From positions 28,575,594 to 28,639,593 of the forward strand of contig JACMZG010001911.1 of the NCBI GenBank assembly GCA_018340805.1: DNA of 64,000 nucleotides, given 5' to 3'. The position numbers were made by a program, and so were the translations under genes. Position 1 is the stretch's first letter, and the number at the start of each line of letters is the position of its first letter. Under the pieces are notes generated by a model. That model worked only from the letters and a program-made list of their open reading frames with translations, did no database searches and was not told where the DNA came from. Below are positions 62,520 to 64,000 of the stretch, piece by piece. The DNA comes from Microvelia longipes. Taxonomy: Eukaryota; Arthropoda; Insecta; Hemiptera; Veliidae.

Positions 62520-63642
62520 TCATAAACATACTATATATACTGATTCTCTATGTGAAATGTATCTCAAGTATATAAATGTTCATTTTTCAGGAAAATCATG
62601 TACGACAGGATTTTATGGATACAAAGAAGACGTTACCGAACGAAGCAAGCGATAAACATTAATTTTTACCTTGACACCGTCATTAAAGTGAAGCAGGATA
62701 CGTTGTTTTTGTAGTGTAGCTAATAAATATCGCTTTATTGAAATCTAATTCTCTTTCCTTCAAAGTTAAAACCCAAAAGTTGAGGTAGCGAAAAGCGATG
62801 CTAATAGATTAATTGTTAATTCTGCAATTGAGAAGCAAGATAATAATGTTTTGATAGTTGGTGAGGACATTGATCTTGTAGTTCTCCTTTTAGAATTTGC
62901 TCCCAAAAACTTAAACATAATGGTCCTTAAGCCAAGCTAAGGCAAGGCAACATTAAATCAATAACCCTATCTTCAAAAGGTTTGCAAGAACTACATTATC
63001 TTTTTCTTCATGCATTCACAGGATGCGATTCTACTTCTGTAGTATTTACAAAGGAAAAACTAAGTTTTATTAAGGTGCACCAGAAAAGTAAGGAAATTCA
63101 AAACGCTGCAGAAGTATTTTACAATCAAAATTCTGCACGCTCAGATATTGAAAACGCTGGAAAAACTTGCTTCCTTAAGTGGTATGGAGAACCAGCTTCA
63201 GAGACTTCACAACATAATTACAGATAACCCTCATTTATGAAGTACTGACTTCATAAATACCATCAAGCCTGATTTATCATAATTGCCCCCCACTGAAGAA
63301 GCTGCAAAGCAGCAGAGTTTTAGAGTTTCCTTACAAGTGCAAGAATGGCTCGGAAACCAACTACCTCCAGATTAATAGGGCTAGGAGCACAAAAGAAATT
63401 ATATGCAAAAGCACTAGAGCTTACCCCTATTTAGTTGATCGATCCTAAGGCCCCTGCAAGATATTTTAAATTTGCTATTTTGTAAATGTACAAAGGGGTG
63501 TGTAGTGTAGGAGGAAAATGCAGTTGTCGTAAAGCAGGTTTAGGTTGCTCATCAATATGCCATCACTGCCACGGACAGTGCTTCAACTCCTTATCATTTA
63601 TGGATGTAAAAGATGCAGACAATGGAAATGACAAGGTGTGAC
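62520..63642 (+). pseudogene. decayed PIN-like / CXC-cysteine family gene
   Basis: Translation in shifting frames gives ordered, recognisable blocks. MYLKYINVHFSGKSC and GFYGYKEDVTERSKR come first. Next is DNNVLIVGEDIDLVVLLL, a PIN-like acidic motif (about 62830-62895). Then LFLHAFTGCDSTS (62998-63036), and near the end PPTEEAAKQQSFRVSLQVQ. Last is a cysteine-rich block, GKCSCRKAGLGCSSICHHCH and GQCFN (about 63513-63590), before TGA at 63640-63642. I recognise this combination from a multi-copy family of uncharacterised animal proteins often found near transposons; its function is not known to me. Frameshifts and stops (for example at 62937 and near 63510) make this copy a pseudogene. Confidence 0.7.
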
Positions 63643-64000
63643 CATTTTTATTATTTATACTTTTAAACCACAAACGGCCCTTTTTTAAACAGACGTGAAC
63701 ACTGGTTTGCCTTATTGATTTTAAAGTTATATTTATCAAATTTATTTTGTAGTCAAATTAGTTTTTACACCCCGCAAACCGCATGCAATTGTCACTTAAT
63801 AATTATATGATATTATATAAAATTTATCTACTGTAGTAACAAATATAACATAAATAATATATTTAATATATTTACTTACTTACGAGGCATTGTCATCAAG
63901 ACACCCAAGTCTTAAAAACACCCAAAGCAAATAATTCTGTTGAAATCTCGGTTTCGGATTTTTAGTGCAAATACATCACATATTCTATAGAGATCGATAA

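Noticed and set aside
1..64000. CRISPR array, prophage or bacterial operon
   Set aside because: No regularly spaced repeats, Shine-Dalgarno-led gene clusters or phage genes; spliced eukaryotic genes throughout.

Overview
The window is strongly AT-rich animal nuclear DNA. It has spliced genes with GT-AG introns, long gene-free stretches, (TA)n and (CA)n microsatellites, and many small transposon relics. Gene content and repeat style suggest an arthropod, most likely an insect; I cannot place it to order from sequence alone. No intact tRNA, rRNA, CRISPR array or bacterial-type operon is visible.

Layout. (1) 1-2819, plus strand: the last four coding exons of an F-box/leucine-rich-repeat type protein (FBXO33-like is my best guess) that starts outside the window. 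(2) About 8.4-19.55 kb, minus strand: a multi-exon inositol polyphosphate 5-phosphatase with a C-terminal SKICH domain (INPP5K/SKIP type). Nine coding exons are defined to the base; the terminal exon is unresolved. (3) 20312-33788, plus strand: a complete six-exon gene for the ESCRT-III subunit CHMP6 (Vps20), 204 aa. Its start codon lies 758 bp from that of the divergent phosphatase gene. Two single-exon genes sit in CHMP6 introns on the same strand: an ANKLE1/LEM-3 type ankyrin-LEM-GIY-YIG nuclease (20501-22477, intron 1) and a pyroglutamyl-peptidase I (29478-30071, intron 5). Intron 5 also holds a 662-bp fold-back element, a hAT-type non-autonomous transposon and a dead LINE fragment. (4) About 34.6-64 kb: no intact gene recognised. 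This part is a graveyard of repeats: an eight-copy MITE family with 8-bp target duplications, a family carrying an antisense 5S-rRNA-like box, a tandem-unit repeat with a tRNA-like B box, two TIR elements of one family, a second LINE remnant, several hairpin MITEs, and near the right edge a decayed gene of a PIN-like/CXC-cysteine family.

How the genes may work together: CHMP6 drives ESCRT-III assembly, including at membrane abscission. ANKLE1/LEM-3 nucleases cut chromatin bridges at the midbody in other animals. Finding the nuclease gene inside a CHMP6 intron, in the same orientation, is therefore the most interesting arrangement here. Any functional link is inference. I found no convincing wholly new system; the repeat families and nested architecture are the main novelties.
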